Positions 42,127 to 53,643 of a DNA stretch of 54,350 nucleotides are shown here, in pieces (the stretch's first letter is position 1; every line of letters starts with the position of its first letter). Made by a program: the position numbers and the translations under genes. The stretch spans positions 1 to 54,350 of the forward strand of contig CABZKA010000011.1 in NCBI GenBank assembly GCA_902526165.1. The letters are read 5' to 3'. The DNA is from an uncultured Bacteroidota bacterium. GTDB taxonomy: Bacteria; Bacteroidota; Bacteroidia; Flavobacteriales; Flavobacteriaceae. Under the pieces are notes generated by a model. That model saw only the letters and a list, made by a program, of their open reading frames with translations, ran no database searches and was not told the DNA's origin.

Positions 42127-42134
42127 CAAAAATA
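42127..42134 (-). promoter_or_regulatory. Possible -7 element of the DegP-like gene
   Basis: The minus strand reads TATTTTTG, matching TAnnTTTG, only 13 bases before the start codon. A TTG at the normal -33 spacing is lacking. Confidence 0.3.
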
Positions 42135-42206
42135 AATTATTTCCAATTTTTAATTTAACATTTAACTTCTTTTTAACATTATCTCAATATTTTTATATTG
42201 CATTAA

Positions 42207-42986
42207 ATGAAAGTGGGTTTTAGTAAATATCATGGCAATGGCAATGATTTCATTATTGTTGATGGAATTAATAATAATTTAACGGATATAAATCAAGATA
42301 AAATTCAAAGTTTGTGTGATAGACGAACAGGAATAGGAGCAGATGGCTTCATTATTATAAAATCGAATTTGGACAGCGATTATGAGATGGTTTATTACAA
42401 TTGTGATGGTAAAATTGGTTCCTTTTGTGGTAATGGTGCTAGATGTGCTTATGATTTTTCAATTAAAAATGGTATCTGTAAAAATATTTCAAAGTTTAAA
42501 GCCCATGATGGGTTTCATTCTGCTAGTTTTTTAGGTGATAAAATTTCAATATCAATTAATGAAATAAATAATTTTAAAAAAATTGGTATAAATTATTTTG
42601 TTGATACTGGTTCTCCACATTTGGTAATGTTTAATCAGGATTTGGAAAAATTAAAAATTGAGGATGAATTTATTAAAAGCCAAGTTAACAACCTTTTTAA
42701 AGATGGTGGTGTTAACGTTAATTTTGTATCTAGAAAAAATAATAATACATTTTCAGCTAGAACTTTTGAGAGAGGTGTTAATGCTGAGACTCTCTCTTGT
42801 GGCACAGGAGCTGTTGCAATCGCAATTTGTGCTAAATTGAAATATGATTTTCAAAATAAATGGGTGAATATTGTAACTAAAGGTGGAGATTTGACAGTGA
42901 ATTTCAAAAAAGATAACAGTAAATTCATTGATATTTTTCTTGAGGGTAATGCTAAACATGTATTTGATGGAACATTTTATTTATGA
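42207..42986 (+). CDS. dapF: Diaminopimelate epimerase
   Basis: DapF interconverts LL- and meso-diaminopimelate for lysine and peptidoglycan. The acid/base pair is Cys74 in GSFCGNGARC and Cys198 in LSCGTGAVA, with the N-terminal KYHGNGNDFIIVD. It has 259 residues. mltG begins inside its stop region (ATGA, 4 bp overlap), so the two wall-synthesis genes are translationally coupled. Confidence 0.97.
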   Translation: MKVGFSKYHGNGNDFIIVDGINNNLTDINQDKIQSLCDRRTGIGADGFIIIKSNLDSDYEMVYYNCDGKIGSFCGNGARCAYDFSIKNGICKNISKFKAHDGFHSASFLGDKISISINEINNFKKIGINYFVDTGSPHLVMFNQDLEKLKIEDEFIKSQVNNLFKDGGVNVNFVSRKNNNTFSARTFERGVNAETLSCGTGAVAIAICAKLKYDFQNKWVNIVTKGGDLTVNFKKDNSKFIDIFLEGNAKHVFDGTFYL

Positions 42987-44017
42987 AGATAATTTCTAAA
43001 ATTTTTATTATAATTTCTCTTGCGATAATTGTATTTATATCATACTTAGGATTTAAAATATTTTTTAAGTCTAACACATCATTCGAAGATAATTATGTTT
43101 ATTTCTATGTTAAATCAGGCTCGAGCTCAGAAGATTTAATAAATTCAATCTCTAACTATATCACTGATATTGATACATTTACAAAAGCAGCAAAGACAAA
43201 AAAATATCTTGAAAATATAAAAGCAGGTCGATTTAAATTAAATAAAGGAGATAACAATAATAATATTATTAATTCCTTAAGATCAAAAAATACCCCTGTC
43301 AAAGTAACATTTAATAATATTCAGACAATTCAAGAGCTAAGTGGCTATATTTCAAATAAAATTGAGGCTGATAGCGTGAGCCTAATAAATTCTTTTACAA
43401 ATAAAGATTTTTTGAAAAATTTAAACTTAACAAGTGATTCAGTTTTGTCATTATTTTTACCTAACACCTATGAGTTTTTTTGGAATACAAGTGCAGATGA
43501 TTTTCGTGAAAAAATGATTAAAGAGTTTAATCTTTATTGGAATGAAAATAGAATTAATAAAGCTTCAAATATTAACTTAAACCCTATTGAGGTTTCTATA
43601 TTAGCATCAATTGTTCAGAAGGAAACACCCAAGGTTGACGAAAGACCTACAATCGCAGGTGTTTATTTGAACAGACTTAGTAGGGGAATGAAATTACAAG
43701 CAGATCCAACAATTGTTTATATAATTAAAAAACAAAAAGGTTTTGATAAAATAATAAAAAGAGTTTTGTATAAGGACTTAAGGATAAAGTCTGCTTATAA
43801 TACCTACTTGAACAAGGGTTTACCACCTGGCCCAATTGTTACACCAGATTTTTCAGCAATTGAAGCTGTATTAAATCCAGCAAAACACAACTTTATATTT
43901 TTTGTTGCTGATGTTTCTAATCCTGGTTATCATTTATTTTCAAGAACACTTGTTGAGCATAACAGAAAAAAAAGACAATATACAAGATGGTTAAAGGAGA
44001 GAAATATAAAAAGATAA
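42983..44017 (+). CDS. mltG: Endolytic murein transglycosylase MltG (YceG)
   Basis: MltG cuts nascent glycan strands and so sets their length. One membrane helix (about 5-28) anchors a periplasmic domain with the YceG signature: LASIVQKET with catalytic Glu214, followed by AGVYLNRLSRGMKLQADPTIVY and NKGLPPGPI. The LysM-like N-terminal region is between residues 35 and 110. It has 344 residues, typical. The start overlaps dapF by 4 bp. Confidence 0.95.
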   Translation: MKIISKIFIIISLAIIVFISYLGFKIFFKSNTSFEDNYVYFYVKSGSSSEDLINSISNYITDIDTFTKAAKTKKYLENIKAGRFKLNKGDNNNNIINSLRSKNTPVKVTFNNIQTIQELSGYISNKIEADSVSLINSFTNKDFLKNLNLTSDSVLSLFLPNTYEFFWNTSADDFREKMIKEFNLYWNENRINKASNINLNPIEVSILASIVQKETPKVDERPTIAGVYLNRLSRGMKLQADPTIVYIIKKQKGFDKIIKRVLYKDLRIKSAYNTYLNKGLPPGPIVTPDFSAIEAVLNPAKHNFIFFVADVSNPGYHLFSRTLVEHNRKKRQYTRWLKERNIKR

Positions 44018-44084
44018 AATACTGATAATCAGATAATTAAAAAAAAGCTTAAGTTTGCTACGCAATAAAAAATATTTTTTACAA

Positions 44085-44717
44085 ATGAATATTTTTATTT
44101 TAATCAAATTAATAAGCAACAGGTCCACATTTTTATATTCAATCATTTTACTGCTCCTAACTGGGTTTTACGAAACTACAGAAAAAACATCCGTATTTTA
44201 TTTAGTAGAAGAAAAACCAGATTTATTTTCAAAATCATCTACAGTTCCGTTCATAGAAAAGGATTTTATAGGTTTTAGAGAGTTCCTAGGGTTCTTTGAG
44301 TCAGGATCTGATTACAGAAAAATCAATCGTTTCGGATACTTAGGCAAATATCAATTTGGGAAAGGTACACTTAAAATATATGGTGTTATTGATACAAATG
44401 ATTTTATTTATAATCCTGAGTTGCAAGAAAAAGTTTTTTTGATGAATATAAAAAGGAATAAATGGATTTTAAGAAGGGAAATTAAAAAGTATTCAAATAA
44501 ATCTATAGGAGACTTGTTCATTACAGAGTCTGGAATTTTAGCTGCTGCTCACTTGTCTGGTCCAGGAAATGTTAAAAATTTTTTAAGAAACAAGGGTGCA
44601 ACTGATTTCAATAAAAAAGACGCAAACGGAACATCAATACGTGATTATATAAGAATTTTTAAAAATTATAGTCTAATCAAGATTGAACAAGAAAGAAGAC
44701 CTAAGATTAGTCAGTAA
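44085..44717 (+). CDS. Lysozyme-like putative peptidoglycan hydrolase, membrane-anchored
   Basis: The ATG at 44085 is chosen over a TTG at 44055 because it leads straight into one hydrophobic segment (about 13-29). The core motif FLGFFESGSDY has a likely catalytic Glu72, followed by RFGYLGKYQFGKGTLKIYG and later ILAAAHLSGPGNVKNFL, the pattern of lysozyme-like transglycosylases. At 210 residues it has no LysM domain at the end. It follows mltG by 67 bp and may help in wall turnover. Its 3' end overlaps the 3' end of dnaA by 11 bp. Confidence 0.65.
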   Translation: MNIFILIKLISNRSTFLYSIILLLLTGFYETTEKTSVFYLVEEKPDLFSKSSTVPFIEKDFIGFREFLGFFESGSDYRKINRFGYLGKYQFGKGTLKIYGVIDTNDFIYNPELQEKVFLMNIKRNKWILRREIKKYSNKSIGDLFITESGILAAAHLSGPGNVKNFLRNKGATDFNKKDANGTSIRDYIRIFKNYSLIKIEQERRPKISQ

Positions 44718-46128
44718 ACCTTTTATCCAAATCTTCAACATATTTCCTGAATTGTTTATCCGTGAAGGCTAAATTATCAACAGTCTTACAAGCATGAAGA
44801 ACGGTTGCATGATCCCTATGTCCAATTTTAGTTCCGATACTCGCCAAGGACGCCTTTGTAAACTTTTTTGAAAAAAACATCGCTAATTGTCTTGCTTGAA
44901 CAATATGTCTTTTTCTAGTTTTTGATTGTAATGTATTAACATCCATCTGAAAATAATCAGAAACAACTTTTTGAATTTGATCAATTGAAATTTCCTTTTT
45001 GGTATTTTTTACAAATTTTTCAACAATAACTTTAGCCAACTCTAGTGTGATTTGCTTTTTATTGAACGACGACTGTGCCATTAGCGATATTATAGCTCCC
45101 TCTAATTCTCTGATATTAGTTTTTATATGTTTTGCTACATAATAGATTATATCATCTTCCATCTCAACCCCATCTCTTGCTAGCTTATTTTTTATAATTG
45201 AAATTCTTGTTTCATAATCGGGTGTTTGTAGCTCAGCGGAAAGTCCCCATTTGAATCTTGACAATAATCTTTGTTCAATTTCTTGCATGTCAACAGGTGC
45301 TTTGTCGGATGTTAGTACAACTTGTTTTCCATTTTGATGCAGGTGATTAAATATGTGGAAGAAAACATCTTGAGTTCCAGACTTACCAGAGAAAAATTGA
45401 ACATCGTCAATAATTAAAACATCAATGAGCTGATAAAAATGAATAAAATCATTTCTGTTATTTTTCTTTACTGAGTCAACATATTGTTGAGTAAACTTTT
45501 CAGCGGAAATATATAAAACAGTTTTTTCAGGAAATGCTTGTTTAACGTTTATTCCTATTGCATTAGCAAGGTGTGTTTTTCCAAGACCAACACCCCCAAA
45601 AATAAGTAATGGATTAAAAGAAGTGCCACCAGGCCTTTTAGAAACTGCGTAACCAGCTGATCTTGCCAATCTGTTTGAATCACCTTCAAGAAAATTTTCA
45701 AAATTGTAATTGAGATTTAGTTGTGAATCAATTTTCAAATTTTTAATTCCTGGAATTATAAAGGGATTTGTCAAATTTGCTTTTAAGAAATTTGGTGAGC
45801 TATCTAAATTTTGTGATTTAATTTTTGGTTTATATTCACTAGGGATTTTTTCTGTAAAACTAGATTCATTTCCAAATTTGTTTTCCATTCTTATAATGTA
45901 TACAAGCTTAGCATCTTTCCCTAATTCTTTAGTTAAAGCAACTTTTAAAAGCTTTACGTAATGTTCTTCAAGCCACTCATAAAAGAATTTGCTTGGAACT
46001 TGAACACTTAATATATTGTCTTGAAGTTTAATTGGAATAATTGGTTCAAACCATGTTTTGTATGCCTGCAATTGAATATTGTCTTTCACAAATGATAGAC
46101 AATTATTCCAAACAGTTAATGCAGTCAT
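44707..46128 (-). CDS. dnaA: Chromosomal replication initiator protein DnaA
   Basis: DnaA unwinds the origin. The 473-residue protein has the N-terminal domain I (WNNCLSFVK), the AAA+ ATPase with Walker A GGVGLGKTH and Walker B IIDDVQFF, and the DNA-binding domain IV with RKRHIVQARQLAMFF and GHRDHATVLHACKTV. The linker is of usual length. No cluster of TTATCCACA boxes was seen beside it, so the origin is probably elsewhere. Upstream 169 bp, between it and the thioesterase gene, is AT-rich with poly-A/T runs and no recognisable signals. Confidence 0.97.
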   Translation of the reverse strand: MTALTVWNNCLSFVKDNIQLQAYKTWFEPIIPIKLQDNILSVQVPSKFFYEWLEEHYVKLLKVALTKELGKDAKLVYIIRMENKFGNESSFTEKIPSEYKPKIKSQNLDSSPNFLKANLTNPFIIPGIKNLKIDSQLNLNYNFENFLEGDSNRLARSAGYAVSKRPGGTSFNPLLIFGGVGLGKTHLANAIGINVKQAFPEKTVLYISAEKFTQQYVDSVKKNNRNDFIHFYQLIDVLIIDDVQFFSGKSGTQDVFFHIFNHLHQNGKQVVLTSDKAPVDMQEIEQRLLSRFKWGLSAELQTPDYETRISIIKNKLARDGVEMEDDIIYYVAKHIKTNIRELEGAIISLMAQSSFNKKQITLELAKVIVEKFVKNTKKEISIDQIQKVVSDYFQMDVNTLQSKTRKRHIVQARQLAMFFSKKFTKASLASIGTKIGHRDHATVLHACKTVDNLAFTDKQFRKYVEDLDKRFTD

Positions 46129-46297
46129 ATAAACAAAAATTTATTTTTGGTTTTAAAAAAATTTTAATAATCGAGAATGATTTTTAAACTTCTTATACCA
46201 ACAAATATGTACATTTTTTTTTTAAAAAAAAATCATTTTGCTATTGAATTTTAAAAATCTTTTTTCGATATTATGAAGTGATAAAATACATCAGTAT

Positions 46298-46705
46298 TTG
46301 CATAAAAAAAAATCATTTTATACATCTCTTACAGTCAGGTATTCTGAGACTGATTCAATGTCTTATTCTCATCACAGTAACTATTTAAAATACTATGAAA
46401 TTGGCAGATTAGATTGGCTTAAAAAAATTGGTTTCTCATATTTTGAAATGGAAAAAAATGATGTAATTCTCCCTGTAGTAGAAACAAAAATTATATTTAG
46501 AAAACCTGCCTACTTTGAAGACAAACTCAAAATAAAAACTACACTTTTAAATTTTCCATCTTACTCAATAGAGTTTCAATACGAAATATTTAAAAACAAA
46601 ATTTTAATTAATCAAGGTTACACTAAATTAATTTTTTTTAACAAAAGAAATAATAAACCAATTAGGTGCCCAAAAAATATATTAGAAGCTATTAGTAGTT
46701 CTTAA
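46298..46705 (+). CDS. Acyl-CoA thioesterase, 4HBT/YbgC hot-dog fold
   Basis: The 135-residue protein matches the YbgC-type hot-dog fold: TVRYSETDSMSYSHHSNYLKYYEIGR with the catalytic Asp in ETD, then DVILPVVETKIIFRKPAYFEDKL. It would hydrolyse an acyl-CoA of unknown chain. The start is TTG at 46298, since no in-frame ATG precedes the conserved domain. It is divergent from dnaA, convergent with ribD, and leaves 20 bp to it. Confidence 0.88.
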   Translation: MHKKKSFYTSLTVRYSETDSMSYSHHSNYLKYYEIGRLDWLKKIGFSYFEMEKNDVILPVVETKIIFRKPAYFEDKLKIKTTLLNFPSYSIEFQYEIFKNKILINQGYTKLIFFNKRNNKPIRCPKNILEAISSS

Positions 46706-46725
46706 AATGGTATAAGGTATCATTC

Positions 46726-47658
46726 TCAATATGAGTTTTTTTTATAATAATTTAATTTTAATTTTGGAGAGTTCGTTCCATCACAAATTTTTTTATCACT
46801 TTTAAAAACTCGAGCCTCATCCCAAATGTCACTATCAATAAATTTATTCAATGTAAATAATCCTCCTTCAATTATAACGGATTGTATTTTTTTATTGAAT
46901 AAATTTTTAGATAAATCATTTGCAGATAATATTTTGCCATTTGTATGTATTATTTCAAACCCGTCTAACGCCTCCAAATTACGACTCACAATAAATTTTC
47001 TATTTTTTGTATTATTCCAATTCCTTACATTTAGAATAGAGTTATCATTTTTTTTTGTTTTTCGTCCAATCATTATGGCATGTTCCTGACTTCTCCATTT
47101 ATGGACAATTTGTTTGGATAATTCATTTGATATCCAATGTGGCCTTTTATTATTTTTGATCTTAGGAGCTATAAAACCATCCAATGATTCTGCCCACTTT
47201 AGTATGATGTAAGGTCTTTTTTTTTCAAAGTATACAATAAGTCTTTTGTGTAAATCTTTACAAAGATCCTCTAGTATTCCATATTTAACATTTACACCAT
47301 GATCCTTTAGATATTTTATTCCTTTGGATTTTACTATTGGATTAGGGTCCTCACAACCAATTACCACATTTTTTATACCTTTTTTAACAATCTCATTTGT
47401 GCATGGTGGTGTTTTACCATAATGACAACAAGGTTCTAGAGTAACAAAAAGTGTTGATTTTTTAAATAGAGACGGATCTTTAACATTTATTATTGTATTT
47501 ATTTCTGAGTGATTACCACCAGCCTTACTAGTGAATCCCTCAGAAATAATTTTTCCATCACAAAAAAGTAATGATCCTACATTAGGATTTGGATATGTCA
47601 ATCCTAGAACAGACTTTCCAATTTTGACACATCTATTCATTAATTTTTCCTCATTCAT
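46726..47658 (-). CDS. ribD: Bifunctional riboflavin biosynthesis protein RibD
   Basis: RibD deaminates and then reduces the pyrimidine intermediate in riboflavin synthesis. The deaminase domain has zinc ligands His50 in HSEIN and Cys77 and Cys86 in EPCCHYGKTPPC. The reductase domain begins near ILKWAESLDGFIAPK and has VIIEGGLFTLNKF. At 310 residues it is shorter than the usual 340-370, with an abrupt C-terminus ending NYYKKNSY, but the main motifs are intact. It diverges from the GNAT gene, with 44 bp between starts. Confidence 0.93.
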   Translation of the reverse strand: MNEEKLMNRCVKIGKSVLGLTYPNPNVGSLLFCDGKIISEGFTSKAGGNHSEINTIINVKDPSLFKKSTLFVTLEPCCHYGKTPPCTNEIVKKGIKNVVIGCEDPNPIVKSKGIKYLKDHGVNVKYGILEDLCKDLHKRLIVYFEKKRPYIILKWAESLDGFIAPKIKNNKRPHWISNELSKQIVHKWRSQEHAIMIGRKTKKNDNSILNVRNWNNTKNRKFIVSRNLEALDGFEIIHTNGKILSANDLSKNLFNKKIQSVIIEGGLFTLNKFIDSDIWDEARVFKSDKKICDGTNSPKLKLNYYKKNSY

Positions 47659-47702
47659 AGGGCTTATAAATCATTATATTTATAGAATACTAATTTACAA
47701 AA

Positions 47703-48185
47703 ATGAAATTTGAAATCAGAAAGATTATTAACGAGGATAATTCTAGGGTTAAAGAGGTATTAGTTAGTGTAATGAAAGAATTTGATGTTCCAGAAAATGG
47801 TACTGCCTTAAGTGATCCAGAATTAAATGATATGTTTGGATCATATAAAAATAATAAAAGCATTTACTTAGTTGTAGTTGTTGATAAAGAAATATTTGGA
47901 GGCGCTGGAATAAGTATGTTAAATGGTCAAAAAAAGAATATTTGTGAGCTTCAAAAAATGTATTTTTTACCAAAAATTAGAAATTATGGTATAGGAAAAA
48001 TATTAATTGAAAAATGTATAGAATTTGCCAAAAATGCTGGATACAAATTTTGTTATATTGAGACTATGCATAACATGAAAGTAGCACAAAATTTATACAA
48101 AAAATATAATTTTAAAAAAATCCATGAACCATTGGGAATGACTGGTCATACATCTTGCCCTGTTTGGATGTTAAAAAAATTATGA
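47703..48185 (+). CDS. GNAT-family N-acetyltransferase
   Basis: The 160-residue protein has the GNAT core: the acetyl-CoA loop KIRNYGIGKILIEK and the strand-helix CYIETMHNMKVAQNLYKKYNFKK. Its substrate is unknown; a tRNA- or ribosome-related acetylase is one option. The stop overlaps the prmC start by 4 bp (ATGA), so it is the first gene of an operon with prmC and ligA. Confidence 0.85.
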   Translation: MKFEIRKIINEDNSRVKEVLVSVMKEFDVPENGTALSDPELNDMFGSYKNNKSIYLVVVVDKEIFGGAGISMLNGQKKNICELQKMYFLPKIRNYGIGKILIEKCIEFAKNAGYKFCYIETMHNMKVAQNLYKKYNFKKIHEPLGMTGHTSCPVWMLKKL

Positions 48186-49019
48186 CGTTAGCAGAACTAA
48201 AAAAGCTTACACAAGTTAAACTTTTAAAAATTTATAATATCAATGAAAGTAGGTCAATATTTCATTTACTTTTAGAAGAATTTTTAGGTATAGATACTAT
48301 CAATTTTCATATTAATATTGGAAAAAAAATATCATCAAATTCACTTAAATTATTTAATCAGAAAGTTTCTCTGATTGAAAAAGAAGTGCCAGTCCAGTAT
48401 GTTATCGGTTACGTAAAAATAGAGGGCTTAAAAATATTAGTTGACAAATCTGTTTTAATCCCTAGACCCGAAACAATTGATCTTTGTAAATGGATAATAC
48501 AAGAAGAACTACATGACAAAAAAATTCTCGATATTGGTACTGGTTCAGGCCTCATATCGATGTTTTTGAAAAAGCACTCCAAAAATTGTACAATTCATGC
48601 ATGGGATAATTCAAAAAATGCCCTTCGCATTGCGATTAAAAACGCAGATCAAAATAACTTAGATGTAAACTTTAATAATATTGATATTTTAAAAAACCAG
48701 TCTATCAAAACTAAGTTTGATTTAATAGTTTCTAATCCGCCATATGTTAATAAAAAAGAAAAGGAATCAATTTCAAATTTGGTTAAAAAAAATGAGCCTG
48801 ATGAAGCAATTTTTGTTGATTCAAAAGATGATTTATTATTTTACAAGGCGATAATTAGATTTTCTAAATCCCATTTATTTGTGAATGGAATTGTTTATTT
48901 TGAGTGTCATAAAGAAAGGATAAATCAGGTCAAAAATTTATTAATTATTAATAAATTTACAGATATAGAGATTAAAAAAGACTCATTTGGAATTGATAGA
49001 ATGATCAAAGCTAAAAATT

Positions 49020-49033
<14 letters not shown>
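48182..49033 (+). CDS. prmC: Peptide chain release factor N5-glutamine methyltransferase
   Basis: PrmC methylates the GGQ glutamine of release factors RF1 and RF2, which speeds termination. Seen: VLIPRPETIDL, the SAM site ILDIGTGSGLIS, and SNPPYV with the NPPY substrate motif at 185-188. Start ATG 48182 is taken because it joins the GNAT stop as ATGA. It has 283 residues. ligA starts 14 bp inside its 3' end. Confidence 0.95.
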
Positions 49034-51012
<1,979 letters not shown>

Positions 51013-51022
51013 ATAATAATAT

Positions 51023-51541
51023 TTGAAAAAGTTATTAATAAAAATAAAAAATAAGTTTTTGCAAAAAAAAATTGATAATTCAATTACATCGCTGTCATCA
51101 AAGATTCGAGAATTTAAAAAGCCCATAAGAAAAGTAGGATTCATAGTAGACTCTGAGCTTAAAATTGATTATTTAGATATAGTTCGTTTAACCGAAAATA
51201 TAGGATTGAAAGAAAAAGATTTAAAAGTAGTTAGTTATTCAAAAACTGTTTTTAATGATCCTTTTTATAAAATGAGAGTTTCAGATCAATCCATAAATTT
51301 TTTTGGTAATATAAACTCTGCAGATGCTAATGAATTTATTTCTTATGATTATGATTTATTAATAAATTATTTTGGAAAAAATAAAATATTATCATTAATT
51401 TCTTCAAAAAGTAATGCAAAATTCAGGGTTGGTTTTGAAAAATCAAACCCAAAACTAAATGATATTATATTTAAAGATATTTATGATAATTTTGGAAAGT
51501 TTAGCAATCAGTTGGTTAAATATTTAAAGATTCTTAAATAA
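51023..51541 (+). CDS. DUF6913-like conserved hypothetical protein
   Basis: The 172-residue protein has no signal peptide, a basic N-terminus and a core with KVGFIVDSELKIDYLDIVRL, then YDLLINYFGKNKI. From memory, it resembles a small family conserved in Flavobacteria beside ligA and dapA. Function is unknown. The start is TTG at 51023 because no ATG lies upstream of the conserved part. It lies 17 bp before dapA, in the same direction. Confidence 0.7.
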   Translation: MKKLLIKIKNKFLQKKIDNSITSLSSKIREFKKPIRKVGFIVDSELKIDYLDIVRLTENIGLKEKDLKVVSYSKTVFNDPFYKMRVSDQSINFFGNINSADANEFISYDYDLLINYFGKNKILSLISSKSNAKFRVGFEKSNPKLNDIIFKDIYDNFGKFSNQLVKYLKILK

Positions 51542-51558
51542 ATAAAAGTTAAAAACGA

Positions 51559-52515
51559 ATGTCAAACTACAAAATTAACCCTTTCATTTTCGAAAAAAAT
51601 AAATCAATTTTTGCAGGTGTTGGAGTTGCATCCGTCACCCCATTTGATGTAAATGGCAATATTGATTTAGATGCAATCGAAAAACTTTGTGAATATTTTT
51701 TCTTAGGTGGAGTTTCATATGTAGTTGTTCAGGGTACTACAGGTGAGTCATCAACATTAAGTGATAAGGAAAAAGAAATTGTTAATAAAAGGTTTGTTAA
51801 CTCATTGAAAAATAAGCTACCAGTTATTTTAGGTATCAGTTCAAACAGTACTTCGGAGTTGTGTGATTTAATTAATAAAACTGATACCACTGGTTTTGAG
51901 GCAATTATGTCAGTTTGTCCATACTACAATAAGCCTTCCCAGGATGGTGTTTTTCAGCACTTTAAAAGTGCAGTTGATATATCCCCTTTACCAATATTAC
52001 TTTACAATGTTCCTGGAAGAACGTCCTTAGACATGACTGATGAAACAATTATAAAACTAAGTTCCTACTCAAAAAAAATTATTGGAGTCAAGGAGGCATC
52101 AGGAAATGTGAATAGAATAGTTAATCTAAGGAACAATACACATGATGACTTCTTAATTATCTCTGGAGATGATTTTTCTATGATAGATGCTGTAAGATCT
52201 GGAGCCGATGGTATAATTTCGGTAGCAGCAAATGCTTACCCAAAATTAATGAATTCATCCTTCATTAGATTATTGTGGGAGGATGATGATTCAAAACCAA
52301 AAAATATTTCAGACTCGAAACTTGAATCATCTAAATTTTTGTTAAATAATTTTTTTGAACTAATTTTTAAACAGGGTAGTCCAAGTGGAATAAAGTTTGC
52401 ATTAAGTCAATTGAATTTGTGTAAAGAAAAAGTTAGGTTACCTTTGACTGAAATTTCAAGTCCATTGAGAAATAAAATTTTAAAATTTTTAGTAAATCAC
52501 CCTGATCATGATTAA
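51559..52515 (+). CDS. dapA: 4-hydroxy-tetrahydrodipicolinate synthase
   Basis: DapA condenses aspartate semialdehyde with pyruvate, the first step of the lysine/diaminopimelate branch. The Schiff-base Lys178 is in IGVKEASG, the Tyr149 in LLYNVPGRT, and the loop GTTGESSTL is at 59-67. An extra 18 residues precede the usual GVGVASVTPF start; no later in-frame ATG fits, so they are kept. The stop overlaps the bamD start by 8 bp. Confidence 0.95.
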   Translation: MSNYKINPFIFEKNKSIFAGVGVASVTPFDVNGNIDLDAIEKLCEYFFLGGVSYVVVQGTTGESSTLSDKEKEIVNKRFVNSLKNKLPVILGISSNSTSELCDLINKTDTTGFEAIMSVCPYYNKPSQDGVFQHFKSAVDISPLPILLYNVPGRTSLDMTDETIIKLSSYSKKIIGVKEASGNVNRIVNLRNNTHDDFLIISGDDFSMIDAVRSGADGIISVAANAYPKLMNSSFIRLLWEDDDSKPKNISDSKLESSKFLLNNFFELIFKQGSPSGIKFALSQLNLCKEKVRLPLTEISSPLRNKILKFLVNHPDHD

Positions 52516-53311
52516 AAAATTATTTTACATTGTAGTTATTTTTCTATTAATTCCATCTTGTAATGAGTACCAAAAACTTTTAAGAAGTGAAGATGTTAAA
52601 ATTAAATACCAGAAGGCCGAGAATTATTTCGAAAATGAGGAATTTAGAAGAGCAAGTGGTTTATTTGAACAAATATTACCCAAATACAGAGGCAAACCTC
52701 AAGCAGAGAGAATAACATTCTTTTATGCAAAATCTCTCTTGGAAATTAAGAATTATGTTCTTGCAGCTTATCAATTTGAAAGTTTTATCAAGGCTTATCC
52801 GATTAGTCAAAAAGTTGAAGAAGCCGCTTATCTTGAAGCATATTGTTTTTATAAACAATCACCAAAATTCAGTCTGGATCAAGAACAAACTGTTGAAGCC
52901 ATTGATAAGTTGCAAAATTTTATAAATTTTTATCCCTATTCAGAAAACTTGGATATTGCTAATGAACATGTTCAGGAGCTTAGACTAAAACTTGAAGAAA
53001 AAGCATTTGAAATAGCTAAGCAATACAATACTATTAGAGACCATGGTTCTGCCATTACCGTACTAAACAGTTTTATAATTGATTATCCTGGTACTCCGTA
53101 CCGAGAAGATGCTCTGTTTTATTTATTCGACTCATCTTACAAGATTGCTGTTAACAGTATACCCTCAAAAAAACTTGAAAGATTAAATAATGCAAAAAAA
53201 GTTTACGAAGAATTAATTAATGAATACCCAGATTCTCAATTTTTTAATAAAACCGAATCCATGATTTCAGACATAGACAAAGAAATTGCTATATTTGCGC
53301 CCAATCAATAG
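52508..53311 (+). CDS. bamD: Outer membrane protein assembly factor BamD
   Basis: BamD is the lipoprotein partner of BamA in inserting outer membrane proteins. The lipobox is IPSCN (Cys18). TPR repeats follow: YQKAENYFENEEFRRASGLFEQI, FYAKSLLEIKNYVLAAYQFESF and SAITVLNSFIIDYPG. The 267-residue length is normal. Its start overlaps dapA, and rpoZ begins 6 bp downstream, so the cluster is tight. Confidence 0.95.
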   Translation: MIKKLFYIVVIFLLIPSCNEYQKLLRSEDVKIKYQKAENYFENEEFRRASGLFEQILPKYRGKPQAERITFFYAKSLLEIKNYVLAAYQFESFIKAYPISQKVEEAAYLEAYCFYKQSPKFSLDQEQTVEAIDKLQNFINFYPYSENLDIANEHVQELRLKLEEKAFEIAKQYNTIRDHGSAITVLNSFIIDYPGTPYREDALFYLFDSSYKIAVNSIPSKKLERLNNAKKVYEELINEYPDSQFFNKTESMISDIDKEIAIFAPNQ

Positions 53312-53317
53312 AAATTT

Positions 53318-53638
53318 ATGGATTTTAAAAAAATCAAAGCCCCAACATCGACAATAACTTATAACCGTGAGGTTATTGAAAACAAAACAGATAATATTTA
53401 TAAAGCAATCTCAATAATTGCCAAAAGGACTGTTCAAATAAATGAGGATATTAAAAAAGAACTGATTAGTAAATTGGAAGAATTTGCAACACCAAGTGAA
53501 AGCTTGGAAGAAATATTTGAAAACAAAGAACAGATTGAGGTTTCAAAATTCTATGAAAAGCTTCCCAAAGCTCACGCTATAGCAATTGATAATTGGTTAA
53601 ACGAAAAAATTTATCATAGGAAACCCGAAAAAAGTTAA
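53318..53638 (+). CDS. rpoZ: RNA polymerase omega subunit, Bacteroidota type
   Basis: The 106-residue protein helps assemble RNA polymerase. [20 protein letters not shown] is the Bacteroidota counterpart of the omega core with its first helix. It sits between bamD and coaBC, the order often seen in Flavobacteria. The C-terminal half is helical and acidic, unlike E. coli omega. Confidence 0.9.
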   Translation: MDFKKIKAPTSTITYNREVIENKTDNIYKAISIIAKRTVQINEDIKKELISKLEEFATPSESLEEIFENKEQIEVSKFYEKLPKAHAIAIDNWLNEKIYHRKPEKS

Positions 53639-53643
53639 TTTTT

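Noticed and set aside
42753-42959. Minus-strand open frame inside dapF
   Set aside because: It is a shadow of the dapF reading frame with no family similarity; the same holds for the other short frames inside recognised genes.
44707-46297. Replication origin beside dnaA
   Set aside because: I saw no cluster of TTATCCACA boxes or unwinding element; the AT-rich gap is not distinct from the rest of the genome, and Bacteroidota often have dnaA away from the origin.
47659-47702. Dyad TATAAAT/ATTTATA between ribD and the GNAT gene
   Set aside because: Short AT-only dyads are expected by chance in this composition, and no riboswitch-like or operator-like feature supports it.
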